Source: Erysipelothrix sp. UBA3383
GTDB lineage: Bacteria > Bacillota_I > Bacilli_A > Erysipelotrichales > Erysipelotrichaceae
Length of the DNA stretch: 9,294 bases
Assembly (NCBI GenBank): GCA_002358955.1
Contig: DEPV01000100.1
Coordinates: 1 to 9,294 of the forward strand
Direction: 5' to 3'
The position numbers were made by a program, and so were the translations under genes. Of this stretch, positions 1 to 6,935 are shown in pieces; the stretch's first letter is position 1, and each line of letters starts with the position of its first letter. The notes under the pieces were generated by a model. It made no database searches and was not told the DNA's origin. It saw only the letters and a list, made by a program, of their open reading frames with translations.

Positions 1-699
1 TATACGGATATGAATGCGATTCGACGCGATGAGATCTTGGATAATACTCATTCTATCTATGTTGACCAGTGGGATTGGGAACGTATTATCAGTGCTGATC
101 AAAGAAGCATACCGTATCTTAAATCAGTGGTAATTGATTTAGTGAAGTGTATTGCTGCTACCCATGATGCATTGAAAGTAAAGTATCCAGAACTTGAAAC
201 ACAGATTGATGAGAATGTTTCTTTTGTAACATCACAACAACTTGAAGATCTGTTTCCACATTTAAGTGGGGAAGAACGTGAGCAAGCTTATGTTAAAGCA
301 CACCCTACTACTTTTATCCTACAAATTGGGGATAAACTAAAATCAGGGAAACCACATGATGGACGTGCACCTGACTATGATGATTGGCAACTGAATGGTG
401 ATCTTTTGTTTTGGCATGATACTTTAGGTCGTGCGATTGAATTATCAAGCATGGGAATCCGTGTTGATAAAGAGGCGATGATGGACCAATTAACCAAGGC
501 GGATGCTTTAGATCGTTTACAATATGATTTCCATAAGAATGTTGTGAATGAAAGCTTACCACTGACCATTGGTGGTGGACTGGGACAATCACGCATGTGT
601 ATGTTACTTTTAGGAACTGCACACATTGGTGAGGTACAAGTGTCACTGTGGGATGAGGAAACCATTGAATCTTGCAAAGGTAAGGTTACACTGCTCTAA
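1..699 (+). CDS. asnA: Aspartate-ammonia ligase (AsnA), 3' part; N-terminus lies outside the window
   Basis: AsnA is the cytosolic ammonia-dependent asparagine synthetase: aspartate + ATP + NH3 give asparagine + AMP + PPi. The frame is open from base 1, and the residues before the first ATG (position 10) also fit the family (YTDMNAIRRDE resembles YTHMKALRPDE of E. coli AsnA). That ATG is therefore internal, and roughly the first 100 of about 330 residues are missing. Visible family motifs are HSIYVDQWDWE, RAPDYDDW, ELSSMGIRVD and the class II aminoacyl-tRNA-synthetase-like motif 3, GGGLGQSRMCMLLL, which binds ATP. Compared with my memory of E. coli AsnA, about ten residues are missing just after RAPDYDDW, which looks like lineage variation and not damage. 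The stop codon overlaps the start of the next gene by one base (TAATG), so the two are probably cotranscribed and translationally coupled. The promoter is upstream of the window. Confidence 0.95.
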   Translation, partial: YTDMNAIRRDEILDNTHSIYVDQWDWERIISADQRSIPYLKSVVIDLVKCIAATHDALKVKYPELETQIDENVSFVTSQQLEDLFPHLSGEEREQAYVKAHPTTFILQIGDKLKSGKPHDGRAPDYDDWQLNGDLLFWHDTLGRAIELSSMGIRVDKEAMMDQLTKADALDRLQYDFHKNVVNESLPLTIGGGLGQSRMCMLLLGTAHIGEVQVSLWDEETIESCKGKVTLL

Positions 700-1184
700 T
701 GAGTCAACGTATTAAAACAAGTAAGGCTGATATTGCTGCTTATTGGAGTGAGCGATATCCAGAGTATCATTTGACGGATAAAGCATGTTGGCGATGTGGG
801 ATTAAGAAACGTTTGGATCGTGCCCATATTCAAGCCCATTCTATTGAAGGTCTTGATACAGCGGAGAACTTTGTATTGTTGTGTAAACATTGTCATATAG
901 CTGCGCCCAATGTGGATCAAGCATTCTATATGTGGCACTGGTTGGAATACTATCGAAACCGTCAGTATGCTGACTTGTGGATGTTTGAAGGGATTCAATG
1001 TTTTGAGGCATTGTTTAATGTTGACTTCATACAACTTGTTAAAAAACATGAAGTTGAATTCTATGTGACATTTCAAGAAAGTCTTGTTCATGCAACACGT
1101 CACTTTGGACAGCCTTCTCTCAATCCATCAACCGTAGCATCAGTGATTCATGATGCTTTTAAATCATTAAACTTAATTGACTGA
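699..1184 (+). CDS. Small HNH-endonuclease-like protein coupled to asnA
   Basis: This is a 161-residue protein with one recognisable domain, a zinc-stabilised HNH (beta-beta-alpha-metal) motif at about residues 28-70. It has C30-x2-C33, then AHI with H43, N57, and C62-x2-C65-H66 within LLCKHCH. H43, N57 and H66 occupy the three signature HNH positions, and the four cysteines form the usual structural zinc knuckle, so the fold looks intact. The other 90 or so C-terminal residues are rich in aromatics (YMWHWLEYYRNRQYADLWMF) and match nothing I recognise. There is no signal peptide or membrane segment. The start overlaps the asnA stop (TAATG) and only a weak AAGG lies upstream, which suggests translation by coupling. 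No methylase, restriction subunit or phage gene is nearby, so a restriction or homing role is not supported. A nuclease fold is likely, but the biological function is unknown. Confidence 0.8.
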   Translation: MSQRIKTSKADIAAYWSERYPEYHLTDKACWRCGIKKRLDRAHIQAHSIEGLDTAENFVLLCKHCHIAAPNVDQAFYMWHWLEYYRNRQYADLWMFEGIQCFEALFNVDFIQLVKKHEVEFYVTFQESLVHATRHFGQPSLNPSTVASVIHDAFKSLNLID

Positions 1185-1213
1185 ACTCCAAAGTATAACT
1201 TTGGAGTTTTTTT
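1184..1213 (+). terminator. Rho-independent terminator after asnA-HNH
   Basis: A perfect 10-bp stem, AACTCCAAAG (1184-1193) and CTTTGGAGTT (1199-1208), encloses a 5-base loop and runs into seven consecutive T (1207-1213). The stem begins on the last base of the HNH stop codon. It closes the asnA-HNH unit. Confidence 0.93.
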
Positions 1214-1244
1214 ATCTAAATAACATGATGCACCCATTATTCAA

Positions 1245-1253
1245 TGATATAAT
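1245..1253 (+). promoter_or_regulatory. Extended -10 promoter for the epimerase gene
   Basis: TGATATAAT is a perfect TATAAT (1248-1253) preceded by the TGn extension. There is no convincing -35 box at 17 bp upstream (ATGATG at 1225-1230), consistent with an extended -10 promoter. It lies between the upstream terminator and the ribosome binding site AAAAGAGG (1266-1273). Confidence 0.7.
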
Positions 1254-1279
1254 TTATATATAAAGAAAAGAGGTTGTTT

Positions 1280-2125
1280 ATGCAGGTTTTAGAAAATGAG
1301 TTCCTGAAGATTGGTGTTGTTGAATTAGGATCTGAGTTGGTCAGTGTTTTTAATAAAGAATTGAATCAAGAATTGCTCTGGCAAGGGGATGATCAGTATT
1401 GGGGTGGACAAAGCCCACACTTATTTCCATTTATAGGAAAAGTTTTTGAGAATAAATATAAAGTAGATGGTGTGGAGTATGAATTACCACAACATGGTTT
1501 TTTAAGACGCCGTCATATGAGTCATGTTACAAGTACAGAGAATACATTGGTTTATCGCTTTGAGTATGATGCAGAATCATTAGCAGTGTACCCTTACAAA
1601 CATGCTGTTGAGATTACTTATACATTAAATGAGAAGCGATTGGAAGTGACATGGAAGGTGATCAATCTTGATGATAAGACTATGTACTATTCCATTGGAG
1701 CCCATCCTGGCTTTAACATTGATAAGTCTCATAAGTATACTTTAGAGTATGAAGTAGATGGTAAGACACAACAAGCGATCTTGGGTAAAGGCTACTTGGA
1801 TCATTTTGTAGATGTTGAAATTCAGGATATAGAAGTGGATGAGTCAACATTTATTAATGATGCAGTGATGTATACGGGATGTGAAGCTGTCAGTTTAGTT
1901 GATCAAAGCACAGGATATCGCATTCGTTGTGATTTTAAAGGGTTTGAGTACATTGCCGTATGGTCTACATTGAATACAGGAGCAATGGCACCCTTTATTT
2001 GTTTAGAACCATGGCGTGGTATTGTGGATGACTTTGGAGGTTTTAAAGACATCTCTGAAATGCGTGGGATTCAAAGTGTAAAGGTTGGAGAATCTGACTC
2101 CAATACTTATGGATTGGAGTTTTAA
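1280..2125 (+). CDS. Aldose 1-epimerase family protein (LacX/GalM-like)
   Basis: This is a 281-residue galactose-mutarotase-fold protein. The family interconverts alpha and beta anomers of aldoses such as galactose or glucose in the cytosol; the LacX branch has a less certain substrate. Candidate catalytic residues sit in the expected order: H72 in QHGF, H142 in GAHPGFN (general acid) and E243 in CLEPWRGI (general base). QSPHLFPFIGK near the N-terminus is typical of the LacX-like subgroup. I chose ATG 1280 over an in-frame TTG at 1274, because AAAAGAGG (1266-1273) is six bases from the ATG but abuts the TTG. No lac or gal genes accompany it, so a tie to galactose use is not shown. It overlaps the following gene by one base (TAATG at 2123-2127). 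Confidence 0.88.
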   Translation: MQVLENEFLKIGVVELGSELVSVFNKELNQELLWQGDDQYWGGQSPHLFPFIGKVFENKYKVDGVEYELPQHGFLRRRHMSHVTSTENTLVYRFEYDAESLAVYPYKHAVEITYTLNEKRLEVTWKVINLDDKTMYYSIGAHPGFNIDKSHKYTLEYEVDGKTQQAILGKGYLDHFVDVEIQDIEVDESTFINDAVMYTGCEAVSLVDQSTGYRIRCDFKGFEYIAVWSTLNTGAMAPFICLEPWRGIVDDFGGFKDISEMRGIQSVKVGESDSNTYGLEF

Positions 2126-2520
2126 TGATGCAAAAATTAATGATGAAGTTTCAACGGTTCATGCAAGGACGTTACGGAATTGATGTACTGGGTAAGCATT
2201 TAACGAATTTAACCTTTGTACTTTTAGTTGTAAATCTATTTTTTAGAAATGTAGTTCTTAATGCATTGGTCTTAATATTAGCAATCTATGTTAATTTTCG
2301 TATGTTCTCTAAGAAAACTTACAAGCGAAGTTCAGAAAATCGTATGTATGTACAATGGTTGCGTAAATTTAAATCGAAAACAACAAGAATTAAAGAATCT
2401 CGTAAATATAAATATTTTAAGTGTCCAGAATGTTCTTTAAACCTAAGAGCACCTCGTAAAAGAGGGGTAATCATCGTTACATGCTCCAATTGTAAACACA
2501 AATTTGAGGTAAAAACATAA
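2125..2520 (+). CDS. Membrane-anchored zinc-ribbon protein of unknown function
   Basis: This is a 131-residue protein I cannot assign to a named function. It opens with the motif FMQGRYGIDVLGKHL (residues 12-26), which I recall from small hypothetical proteins of Firmicutes. Two short hydrophobic segments follow (about 27-40 and 43-60), a hairpin-like membrane anchor, and then a very basic stretch (62-99, many K and R). A C-terminal zinc ribbon is complete: C100-x2-C103 and C120-x2-C123. By the positive-inside rule the basic region and ribbon are probably cytoplasmic. A basic linker plus ribbon could bind nucleic acid or a protein partner, but that is a guess. Translation is coupled to the epimerase by a one-base overlap, with GGAG at 2116-2119; ATG 2125 or ATG 2128 could be the start. 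No clear terminator follows, so some read-through into adhE is possible. Confidence 0.75.
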   Translation: MMQKLMMKFQRFMQGRYGIDVLGKHLTNLTFVLLVVNLFFRNVVLNALVLILAIYVNFRMFSKKTYKRSSENRMYVQWLRKFKSKTTRIKESRKYKYFKCPECSLNLRAPRKRGVIIVTCSNCKHKFEVKT

Positions 2521-2534
2521 GGTAGTTGTACACT

Positions 2535-2552
2535 TAGTTAAATATTTCACAA
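2535..2552 (+). promoter_or_regulatory. Candidate Rex operator, distal box
   Basis: TAGTTAAATATTTCACAA agrees at 12 of the 14 specified positions with the Firmicutes Rex box TTGTGAA-N4-TTCACAA. Rex is an NADH-sensing repressor that leaves DNA when the NADH/NAD+ ratio rises, and adhE is one of its best-known targets. The site is 132 bases upstream of the adhE start codon. Confidence 0.72.
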
Positions 2553-2597
2553 TGACACCCCTTTCATAATTGAGATGTTCATGTCTGGTATCAATTA

Positions 2598-2615
2598 GTG
2601 TGAAATATTTAACAA
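2598..2615 (+). promoter_or_regulatory. Candidate Rex operator, promoter-proximal box
   Basis: GTGTGAAATATTTAACAA also matches 12 of 14 specified Rex-box positions. Its 15-base core TGTGAAATATTTAAC (2599-2613) is the exact reverse complement of the core of the distal box (2537-2551). The centres are 63 bp apart, six helical turns at 10.5 bp, so two bound Rex dimers would lie on the same DNA face. A weak candidate -10, TACAAT (2623-2628), lies just downstream, so this box would cover the -35 region. I could not place the adhE promoter firmly. Confidence 0.75.
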
Positions 2616-2683
2616 ACAGCAATACAATCTTTGATAAGTAGTCTAAAATGGTGTTGTAAGGAAGTCGTCAGAGGAGGCATATT

Positions 2684-5293
2684 ATGACAGAAAAAGTAAA
2701 ACCAATTGACAACGAAATTAATGAGCTAGTTGCTAAGGGACAAAAGGCATTAGCTGAGTATAAAGAATTAGATCAAGAAGCAATTGACTATATTGTTGCT
2801 AAGGCAAGTGTTGCCGCATTAGACCAACATGGTGTTCTTGCTAAAATGGCTGTTGAAGAAACAGGACGTGGAGTATTTGAAGATAAGGCTACAAAGAACT
2901 TATTTGCATGTGAACACGTTATTAACCATTTAAGAGATCTTAAAACTGTAGGTGTTATTTCAGAAAATGACGTTACAGGAATTACAGAAATCGCAGATCC
3001 AGTAGGTGTTATTTGTGGACTTACTCCAACAACTAACCCAACATCAACTGCAATTTTCAAAGCATTGATTGCTATTAAAACAAGAAACCCAATTATTTTC
3101 TCATTCCACCCATCCGCACAAAACTGTTCAGTAGCAGCAGCGAAAGTTGTACACGATGCAGCTGTAGCAGCTGGAGCACCTGAAAACTGTGTTCAGTGGG
3201 TTGTTAAAGGAAGCATGGCTAAGACAAGCGAATTAATGAACCACGATGGTGTTGCAACAATTCTTGCAACAGGTGGTAACGCAATGGTTAAAGCAGCTTA
3301 CTCATGTGGTAAACCAGCACTTGGTGTTGGTGCAGGTAACGTACCAGCATACATGGAAAAATCATGTGACTTAGAGCAAGCAGTTAACGATATTGTTATT
3401 TCTAAAGCGTTTGATAACGGAATGATCTGTGCTTCAGAACAAGCTGTTATTATTGATGCACCAATTTATGAACGTGCAGTAGAACGTTTCAAAGAATATA
3501 ACGTTCACTTCTTATCACCAGCAGACAAGAAAAAAGTTGAAACATTCATGTTTGGTGTAAGCAGTTCAGATAAGAACTACGCAGATGCAGTTCTAAATGC
3601 AGATGTTGTTGGTAAATCAGCAGAATGGATTGCAGAGCAAGCAGGTGTTAAAGTACCTAAGAATACAGTAATCCTTGCAGCTGAGTGTAAACAAGTTGGA
3701 CCTAAAGAAGTTTTAACTCGTGAGAAATTATCACCAGTACTTGCAGTATTAAAATCAAAAGATTCAAAAGAAGGTATTCAATTAGCTGTAGAAATGGTTC
3801 AATTCAACGGAATGGGTCACTCTGCTGCAATTCATACTAAATCAAAAGAACTTTCAGAAGAATTCGGTAAAGCAGTTCCTGCAATCCGTATCATCTGGAA
3901 CTCACCATCTACATTTGGTGGAATTGGAAACGTATATAACGACTTCATTCCTTCATTAACACTAGGTTGTGGATCATACGGTAAAAACTCTGTTGGTGAC
4001 AACGTAGGTGCTGTACATCTATTAAACGTTAAAAAAGTGGGGAGACGTAATAACAATATGCAATGGTTCAAAGTTCCTGAAAAAATCTACTTCGAAAGAA
4101 ACTCAGTACGTTACTTAAGAGAAATGAAAAACGTAGAACGCGTTATGGTTGTTACTGATAAAGCAATGGTTGACTTAGGTCTTTACAACATTGTTGTAGA
4201 ACAATTAAAATCACGTTCAAACAACGTTCAAATTCAATTGTTTGCAGATGTTGAACCAAACCCTTCATTACACACAGTAAATAAAGGTGCTGCAATGATG
4301 AACAACTTCCAACCAGATACAATTATTGCTCTGGGTGGTGGATCACCAATGGATGCTGCTAAGATTATGTGGATGTTCTACGAACACCCTGAAGTAGTAT
4401 TCGATGATCTAAAACAAAAATTCATTGATATCCGTAAACGTGCATTCAAATACCCACCACTGGGAGATAAAGCACAAATGGTATGTATCCCTACAACATC
4501 AGGAACAGGTGCAGAAGTTACACCGTTTGCTGTTATTACAGATACAGACAACAACAAGAAATACCCACTAGCTGACTACTCATTACTACCAAACGTAGCA
4601 ATCATTGACCCATTATTTGTTGAAAACTTACCAGCAATGGTTACAGCGGATACAGGTATGGACGTTCTAACTCACGCTACTGAAGCATTTGTTTCTGTAT
4701 TTGCTTCTGACTATACAGATGGTCTATGTATCCAAGCAATTCAAATGGTGTTTGAATACTTAGAACGAAGTGTTAAATACGGTGCTGATGACCTTGAAGC
4801 ACGCGAGAAAATGCATAATGCATCAACTCTAGCAGGTATGGCATTTGGTAATGCGTTCTTAGGAATGAACCACTCCCTAGCACACAAGATTGGTGGACAC
4901 TGGACAGTGCCTCATGGACGTATTAATGCGATCTTGATGCCACATGTTATCCGTTATAACGGAACATTCCCAGAAAAACCAGGAATGTGGCCAAAATATG
5001 GAGTCTACCGTGCAAACGAACGTTATGCTCAATTAGCACGAATCCTTGGACTACCAGCTTCAACAACTGAAGAAGGTGTTGAAAGTTATGCACAAGCATG
5101 TCATGATCTAGCAGTTAAACTTGGCATTAAGATGTCATTTAAAGAACAAGACATGGACAAGAAGAAATTCGATTCCCTAAAAGAAGAGATTGCTTACTTA
5201 GCATATGAAGACCAATGTTCTCCATGTAACCCTCGTCTACCAATGATTGACCACATGGTTGAAATCTTAGACAAAGCTTACGAAGGAAAATAA
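2684..5293 (+). CDS. adhE: Bifunctional acetaldehyde-CoA / alcohol dehydrogenase AdhE
   Basis: This 869-residue fused enzyme converts acetyl-CoA to acetaldehyde and then ethanol, oxidising two NADH and so regenerating NAD+ in fermentation. The length is normal (E. coli AdhE is 891). The N-terminal aldehyde dehydrogenase half (about 1-440) has GLTPTTNPTS and the catalytic cysteine C249 in MICASEQ, with LGCGSYGKNS near its end. A linker (about 448-475, VGRRNNNMQWFKVPEKIYFE) leads to the iron-dependent alcohol dehydrogenase half. This has the nucleotide-binding GGGSPMDAAK (551-560), TTSGTGAEVTPFAV and iron ligands D660, H664, H730 and H744 with the family spacing. Every key residue is present. 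The protein is cytoplasmic and probably assembles into the spirosome filaments known for AdhE. The ribosome binding site AGAGGAGG (2670-2677) is six bases from ATG and very strong. Two Rex-like boxes upstream suggest NADH-responsive derepression. Codons lean to AAC, TTC, CCA and GTT, as in a highly expressed gene. Confidence 0.98.
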   Translation: MTEKVKPIDNEINELVAKGQKALAEYKELDQEAIDYIVAKASVAALDQHGVLAKMAVEETGRGVFEDKATKNLFACEHVINHLRDLKTVGVISENDVTGITEIADPVGVICGLTPTTNPTSTAIFKALIAIKTRNPIIFSFHPSAQNCSVAAAKVVHDAAVAAGAPENCVQWVVKGSMAKTSELMNHDGVATILATGGNAMVKAAYSCGKPALGVGAGNVPAYMEKSCDLEQAVNDIVISKAFDNGMICASEQAVIIDAPIYERAVERFKEYNVHFLSPADKKKVETFMFGVSSSDKNYADAVLNADVVGKSAEWIAEQAGVKVPKNTVILAAECKQVGPKEVLTREKLSPVLAVLKSKDSKEGIQLAVEMVQFNGMGHSAAIHTKSKELSEEFGKAVPAIRIIWNSPSTFGGIGNVYNDFIPSLTLGCGSYGKNSVGDNVGAVHLLNVKKVGRRNNNMQWFKVPEKIYFERNSVRYLREMKNVERVMVVTDKAMVDLGLYNIVVEQLKSRSNNVQIQLFADVEPNPSLHTVNKGAAMMNNFQPDTIIALGGGSPMDAAKIMWMFYEHPEVVFDDLKQKFIDIRKRAFKYPPLGDKAQMVCIPTTSGTGAEVTPFAVITDTDNNKKYPLADYSLLPNVAIIDPLFVENLPAMVTADTGMDVLTHATEAFVSVFASDYTDGLCIQAIQMVFEYLERSVKYGADDLEAREKMHNASTLAGMAFGNAFLGMNHSLAHKIGGHWTVPHGRINAILMPHVIRYNGTFPEKPGMWPKYGVYRANERYAQLARILGLPASTTEEGVESYAQACHDLAVKLGIKMSFKEQDMDKKKFDSLKEEIAYLAYEDQCSPCNPRLPMIDHMVEILDKAYEGK

Positions 5294-5301
5294 TCAAACA
5301 C

Positions 5302-5329
5302 AAAGACACTGCCCAGCAGTGTCTTTTCT
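5302..5329 (+). terminator. Rho-independent terminator after adhE
   Basis: An 11-bp perfect stem, AAAGACACTGC (5302-5312) and GCAGTGTCTTT (5316-5326), has a CCA loop and is followed by more pyrimidines (TCTT). It starts nine bases after the adhE stop and makes adhE a single-gene unit at its 3' end. Confidence 0.92.
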
Positions 5330-5342
5330 TATGTCAAAGTCA

Positions 5343-5372
5343 TTTGTCATACCTTATAATAGAGATGACAAA
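5343..5372 (+). promoter_or_regulatory. Promoter and inverted-repeat operator of the XRE regulator gene
   Basis: A perfect TATAAT (5355-5360) is flanked by an 8-bp inverted repeat, TTTGTCAT (5343-5350) and ATGACAAA (5365-5372). The centre of the repeat (5357.5) coincides exactly with the centre of the -10 box. The -35 region at a 17-bp spacing, TGTCAA (5332-5337), is poor. A protein bound to the repeat would block the -10, so self-repression by the downstream XRE protein is a reasonable inference. The binding protein itself is not shown by sequence. Confidence 0.55.
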
Positions 5373-5427
5373 CACATTGGATAGACAGATATCATTAACT
5401 TACGCATAGTGAGTATGGAGGTGGACA

Positions 5428-6003
5428 ATGGAAGTACACAAACAAATAAAATCACATCGGCTTAGTGCAGGATTATCGCAAGAAGATCTAGCGGAGAAAA
5501 TCTATGTTACACGACAAAGTGTATCAAACTGGGAAACAGGGAAAACATATCCTGATCTTCATAGTTTGTTAGCATTGAGTCAATTGTTTGATATTACATT
5601 AGATGCCTTGGTAAAAGGAGATATTGATATCATGAAAGATAAGATTGAGAATGCAGAAGCAAAACGATTTACCAATGTGAGTATTATTTTTGCGATACTA
5701 TCAATAGTTATGTTGACTACGATCGCGCCACTTTACATCTACTTAGGAATACCCGGACTCTTTGCATGGGGTGTGATTGTGGTGATGACCATGGCATATT
5801 CTCTATATGTAGAGCGATTGAAGAAGACATACAACATCCAAACATATAAAGAAATACGAGACTTTATGGATGGTAAACAGTTGGATGAAATACGAGAAGA
5901 GTGTTCAAGTTTTTCTAATACTGCAAGTATTATTACTAAAATGTTGATAGGTGCAATCGTTGGCTTTGCGCTAACTTATATTATGATGATGATTTTAAGT
6001 TAG
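5428..6003 (+). CDS. XRE-family DNA-binding regulator with a C-terminal membrane domain
   Basis: This is a 191-residue protein. Residues 4-60 form a Cro/C1-type (XRE) helix-turn-helix with the classic pattern LSQEDLAEKIYVTRQSVSNWETGKTYPD, the recognition helix lying around TRQSVSNWE, and ending in FDITLDALVKGD. The remainder is membrane-associated: hydrophobic segments at about 84-107, 108-128 and 171-190, separated by a charged cytoplasmic-looking stretch (129-168). This XRE-plus-membrane architecture is common among Firmicutes, but the signal and regulon are usually unknown. The ribosome binding site GGAGGTGG (5417-5424) is strong and supports ATG 5428. The gene is monocistronic, with its own promoter and terminator, so it need not control adhE or deoD. 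The inverted repeat over its -10 box is the best candidate target, implying autoregulation. Confidence 0.87.
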   Translation: MEVHKQIKSHRLSAGLSQEDLAEKIYVTRQSVSNWETGKTYPDLHSLLALSQLFDITLDALVKGDIDIMKDKIENAEAKRFTNVSIIFAILSIVMLTTIAPLYIYLGIPGLFAWGVIVVMTMAYSLYVERLKKTYNIQTYKEIRDFMDGKQLDEIREECSSFSNTASIITKMLIGAIVGFALTYIMMMILS

Positions 6004-6018
6004 GCCAAATATCATACT

Positions 6019-6058
6019 AAAAGACTTTTTCATAGATACTTAATGAAAAGGTCTTTTT
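6019..6058 (+). terminator. Rho-independent terminator after the XRE gene
   Basis: A 15-bp stem pairs 6019-6033 (AAAAGACTTTTTCAT) with 6043-6057 (ATGAAAAGGTCTTTT). It has one G-T wobble and a 9-base loop, and ends in a run of T. It begins 16 bases after the stop codon. Confidence 0.88.
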
Positions 6059-6148
6059 GATATGAAAATCGTGGATATCAAAATGTTGTTAAGCTTCGAT
6101 TAACTTTAAATTAATTCAATCCATATACACACACTTAAAATCGAATTA

Positions 6149-6157
6149 TGATATACT
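6149..6157 (+). promoter_or_regulatory. Extended -10 promoter of deoD
   Basis: TGATATACT is a TATACT -10 (6152-6157) with the TGn extension at 6149-6151. The -35 position at 17 bp (ACACAC) is not a match, so this would act as an extended -10 promoter. The start codon is 29 bases further on, after AGGAGG (6173-6178). Confidence 0.68.
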
Positions 6158-6186
6158 AAACTTGAAAAATTTAGGAGGAACAATAT

Positions 6187-6900
6187 ATGTCAACACCACA
6201 TATCAATGCAAACAAAGGCGATATCGCTAAAGTTGTATTAATGCCCGGAGATCCACTTCGTGCAAAATTTATTGCTGAAACATTCTTAGAGGATGTTGTT
6301 CAGTTTAACGATGTTCGTAACATGTTTGGTTACACAGGAACTTACAAAGGAACTAAAGTTTCTGTAATGGGTTCAGGAATGGGACAACCAAGTATCGGAA
6401 TTTACTCACACGAGCTTTACTCAAAGTTTGATGTTGAAGCAATCATCCGTATTGGATCTGCTGGATCTTATGTTGAAAGTGCAAAAGTATATGATGTTAT
6501 CTTGGCTGACAGTGCTTTCTCAGAATCAAGCTTTGCTAAAGTAGCATTCAACATTGAAGAAGATATTCTATTACCTTCAGCAGAATTAAACCAATTAATT
6601 ACTGAAAGTGCAGAAAGTTTAAACATTCCAATGCATACAGAACGCGTTCACTCAAGTGATGTATTCTACCGTGATTCAGGACGTGTATGGACTGATCTAG
6701 TAAGAGATCATGAAGTTGCATGTGTTGAGATGGAATCATTTGCTTTATTTGCAAACGCACAACACTTAGGTAAAAAAGCAGCGTGTTTATTAACCATTTC
6801 AGATTCATTTGTAACTCGTGAGATTACAAGTGCTGAAACACGTCAAACAGCATTCACTGCAATGATGGAAATTGCTTTAGACGCAGCAATTAAATTATAA
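6187..6900 (+). CDS. deoD: Purine nucleoside phosphorylase, DeoD type
   Basis: This 237-residue enzyme is close to E. coli DeoD (239). It splits purine (deoxy)nucleosides with phosphate into the free base and (deoxy)ribose 1-phosphate, for purine salvage and use of the sugar. It belongs to the hexameric, low-molecular-mass PNP family and is cytosolic. Family motifs are TPHINA at the start (the histidine reaches into the neighbouring active site), VLMPGDPLRAKFIAETFLED with the phosphate-binding glycine and arginine, IRIGSAG with another phosphate-contacting arginine and serine, and VEMES, which holds the ribose-contacting glutamate. The catalytic pair is D206 (in ISDSF) and R219 (in TRQTA), spaced as in E. 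coli. The ribosome binding site AGGAGG (6173-6178) is eight bases from ATG. No other deo genes are adjacent and the gene appears to be transcribed alone from an extended -10 promoter. Confidence 0.97.
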   Translation: MSTPHINANKGDIAKVVLMPGDPLRAKFIAETFLEDVVQFNDVRNMFGYTGTYKGTKVSVMGSGMGQPSIGIYSHELYSKFDVEAIIRIGSAGSYVESAKVYDVILADSAFSESSFAKVAFNIEEDILLPSAELNQLITESAESLNIPMHTERVHSSDVFYRDSGRVWTDLVRDHEVACVEMESFALFANAQHLGKKAACLLTISDSFVTREITSAETRQTAFTAMMEIALDAAIKL

Positions 6901-6909
6901 AACCAAAAT

Positions 6910-6934
6910 AAAACGCCCGTAACAGGGCGTTTTT
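6910..6934. terminator. Terminator shared by deoD and the convergent HAD gene
   Basis: The stem AAAACGCCC (6910-6918) and GGGCGTTTT (6925-6933) is nine perfect base pairs with a 6-base loop, followed by T on the plus strand. Read on the minus strand the same hairpin is followed by TTTTATTTTGG, so it can also stop transcripts of the HAD gene, whose stop codon ends at 6936. Confidence 0.92.
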
Positions 6935-6935
6935 G

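Noticed and set aside
10..12. ATG at position 10 as the start of asnA
   Set aside because: Upstream residues remain in frame and match the AsnA family, and the protein would lack about 100 N-terminal residues. The window edge explains this better than a truncated gene.
1274..1279. TTG start for the epimerase two codons upstream of ATG 1280
   Set aside because: It directly abuts the ribosome binding site AAAAGAGG (1266-1273), leaving no spacer. ATG 1280 has a six-base spacer.
3832..4071. Minus-strand reading frame inside adhE (likewise 2788-3060, 314-646, 375-677, 696-1103, 2319-2501 and 6599-6808)
   Set aside because: These lie opposite well-supported conserved genes and show no recognisable domain. 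They are shadow frames.
4030..4110. AdhE linker as a recent gene-fusion scar
   Set aside because: The two-domain fusion with a linker here is the normal AdhE architecture, and all catalytic residues of both halves are intact.
6061..6080. CcpA cre-like sequence upstream of deoD (TGAAAATCG...)
   Set aside because: The CG is one base out of register with the cre consensus and the right half does not match.
6088..6104. GTTAA-N7-TTAAC inverted repeat upstream of deoD as a third Rex site
   Set aside because: The central spacing is seven, not four, in the TTGTTAA/TTAACAA pattern, and the outer bases do not fit. deoD is also not a usual Rex target. It may be chance in A/T-rich DNA.
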